Assembly (NCBI GenBank): GCA_016779605.1
Contig: JADHNH010000015.1
Span: 1 to 48,288 of the forward strand
DNA length: 48,288 nucleotides
Source of the DNA: Nevskia sp.
GTDB taxonomy: Bacteria > Pseudomonadota > Gammaproteobacteria > Nevskiales > Nevskiaceae
Direction: 5' to 3'
Shown piece after piece: positions 47,153 to 48,288 of the stretch (within the stretch, counting starts at the first letter, position 1; every line of letters starts with the position of its first letter). The translations under genes were made by a program, and so were the position numbers. The notes beneath the pieces are model-generated. The model did not search any database. It was not told the origin of the DNA and saw only the letters and a list, made by a program, of their open reading frames with translations.

Positions 47153-48288
47153 ATGCAGCACCTGCTGACCGGCATCCGGATGCTGGACTTTACCCGCGCG
47201 CTGGCGGGCCCCACCTGCACGCGCATGTTCGCGGAGATGGGTGCCGAGGTGATCAAGGTGGAGTCCGCGCCGGGCGGCGAAATGGGGCGCAGCATCTCCA
47301 AGTCCTGCAACGTATCCAAGTCCGGCAGCGAGCGCAGCCTGTATTACATCCAGCAGAACCTGAACAAGAAGAGCCTGTGCATCGACTTCGGCTCGCCGGC
47401 CGCCATGGACCTGCTGCGCGAGCTGGTGCCGCACTGCGACGTGGTGGTGGAGAATTTCCGCCCCGGCGTGATCGCGCAGCTCGGCTTCGGCTACGAAGAA
47501 CTCAAGCGCCTGCGGCCGGACATCATCCTGTGCTCGATCTCCGCCATGGGCCAGCGCGGGCCGCTGGCGCAGCGGCCCGGCTACGACTACATCGCCCAGG
47601 CCTATTCCGGCATCACCTCGATGATCGGCGAGCCGGCCCAGGCGCCGAGCATCCCGCTGGCCGCGGTGGGCGACATCAGCACCGGCGTGCACGGCGCCTT
47701 CGGCGTGGCCGCCGCGCTGCTGCATCGCGCCCGCACCGGCCAAGGCCAGTGGCTGGATATCGCCCTGCTCGACGCCTACTACCACTACCACGAGGTGAGC
47801 GTGCACCAGTGCAGCGCCAGCGGCGGCGCCATCCAGCCCTCGCGCGCGGGGCGCCAGATGAGCTACGTCTGCCCGGCCGGCGTGTTCAAGGTCCGGGGCG
47901 GCTACATCATCCTGATGGCCTTCATGCACCACTGGGCCGACCTGTGCCGCGCGATGGAGCGGCCGGACCTGGAACAAGACCCGCGCTACGTCAACGACAC
48001 CGAGCGGCTGGCGCGGCGCGACGAGGTGGTGGCGATCATCGAGGGCTGGCTGGAGCGCTTCGCCGACGCCAACGCTGCGGTGGCTTACCTGGAATCCTTC
48101 GACGTGCCCTGCGCCCCGGTGCTGAATATCGCGCAGACGCTCAAGCACCCGCACCTGGTGGAGCGCGGCACCGTACGCACGGTGAAGGACCGCCTGGCCG
48201 GCGAGTTCCAGATGCCCGGCATGCCGATCAAGACCTCGGGTTACCCGGCCAACAACGAGCTGCAGGCGCCGCTGCTGGGCGAGCACAA
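47153..48288 (+). CDS. Class III CoA-transferase (CaiB/BaiF family), partial
   Basis: The frame is open from ATG 47153 to the window end, covering 378 codons with no stop. It reads MQHLLTGIRMLDFTRALAGP at the start and has VVVENFRPGVIAQLGFGYEE, RPGYDYIAQAYSGITSMIGE and the catalytic Asp (D174) in LAAVGDISTGVHGAFGVAAA. Family III enzymes move CoA between carboxylic acids through an Asp-thioester (as in formyl-CoA transferase, CaiB). The substrate cannot be told. The strong GGAGGAGG site suggests good translation. The remaining ~20 or more residues lie beyond the window. Confidence 0.9.
   Translation, partial: MQHLLTGIRMLDFTRALAGPTCTRMFAEMGAEVIKVESAPGGEMGRSISKSCNVSKSGSERSLYYIQQNLNKKSLCIDFGSPAAMDLLRELVPHCDVVVENFRPGVIAQLGFGYEELKRLRPDIILCSISAMGQRGPLAQRPGYDYIAQAYSGITSMIGEPAQAPSIPLAAVGDISTGVHGAFGVAAALLHRARTGQGQWLDIALLDAYYHYHEVSVHQCSASGGAIQPSRAGRQMSYVCPAGVFKVRGGYIILMAFMHHWADLCRAMERPDLEQDPRYVNDTERLARRDEVVAIIEGWLERFADANAAVAYLESFDVPCAPVLNIAQTLKHPHLVERGTVRTVKDRLAGEFQMPGMPIKTSGYPANNELQAPLLGEH

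Noticed and set aside
1..48288. tRNA, rRNA, CRISPR or complete insertion sequences anywhere in the window
   Set aside because: I saw no cloverleaf-like or rRNA segments, no spacer arrays and no transposase gene; a covariance-model scan would be needed to exclude small RNAs.

Overview
The window is high-GC bacterial chromosome with dense, mostly ordinary-looking genes. It carries a GroEL tail with GGM repeats, an Hld/Waa heptose set for LPS core, a TolC-type outer-membrane protein next to a rhodanese, and very short -10-to-ATG spacings. I infer a gammaproteobacterium of the Xanthomonadales (Xanthomonadaceae/Rhodanobacteraceae type). This rests on gene content and style only; no rRNA or tRNA is present to confirm it.

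Layout, left to right. 1-1110: end of groEL, a VapBC toxin-antitoxin pair, then a 263-bp MITE-like element with 23-bp perfect terminal inverted repeats and two internal hairpins. 1147-11340: a DUF3175 protein, a DadA-like oxidase, then glnE, hldD, a CHAD-domain gene, waaF, ilvE and hldE, all on the plus strand and partly overlapping. 11405-20843: a VOC-domain protein with a histone-H1-like tail, an HDOD protein, an exported S9 peptidase facing a POT-family peptide transporter, tolC plus a rhodanese, a LuxR-type regulator and a DUF1134 protein. 20969-23552: a DUF433/DUF5615 toxin-antitoxin pair whose toxin is frameshifted, a class V PLP enzyme, a GNAT acetyltransferase and an orphan ribbon-helix-helix protein with its palindrome.

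23769-31365 is the most interesting locus. It is a six-gene operon resembling hyfBCEFGI (group 4 [NiFe]-hydrogenase / complex I family), followed without a gap by a DUF486 membrane protein. The catalytic subunit HyfG lacks all four cysteines that hold the Ni-Fe site, while the HyfI small subunit keeps its Fe-S cysteines. It therefore fits the 'energy-converting hydrogenase-related' (Ehr) type: an ion-pumping membrane complex of unknown substrate. No hyp maturation genes, formate dehydrogenase or ferredoxin subunit are present in the window.

31435-38142: a class C beta-lactamase-fold hydrolase, a lower-GC islet encoding a lipoprotein and a small protein, and a flavin monooxygenase / acyl-CoA-dehydrogenase-like group of the kind used to scavenge organosulfur compounds. 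38439-44937: a diheme cytochrome b, an octaheme cytochrome c, a VIT1-type transporter, a cytochrome c peroxidase, an alpha/beta hydrolase, an HpnL-like flippase and a Sel1 protein. Three of the promoters here carry FNR/FixK-type boxes centred exactly 41.5 bp upstream of the start predicted from the -10 element, so I read this as a low-oxygen redox regulon. 45095-48288: a cytoplasmic GH13 alpha-amylase and a class III CoA-transferase cut by the window end.
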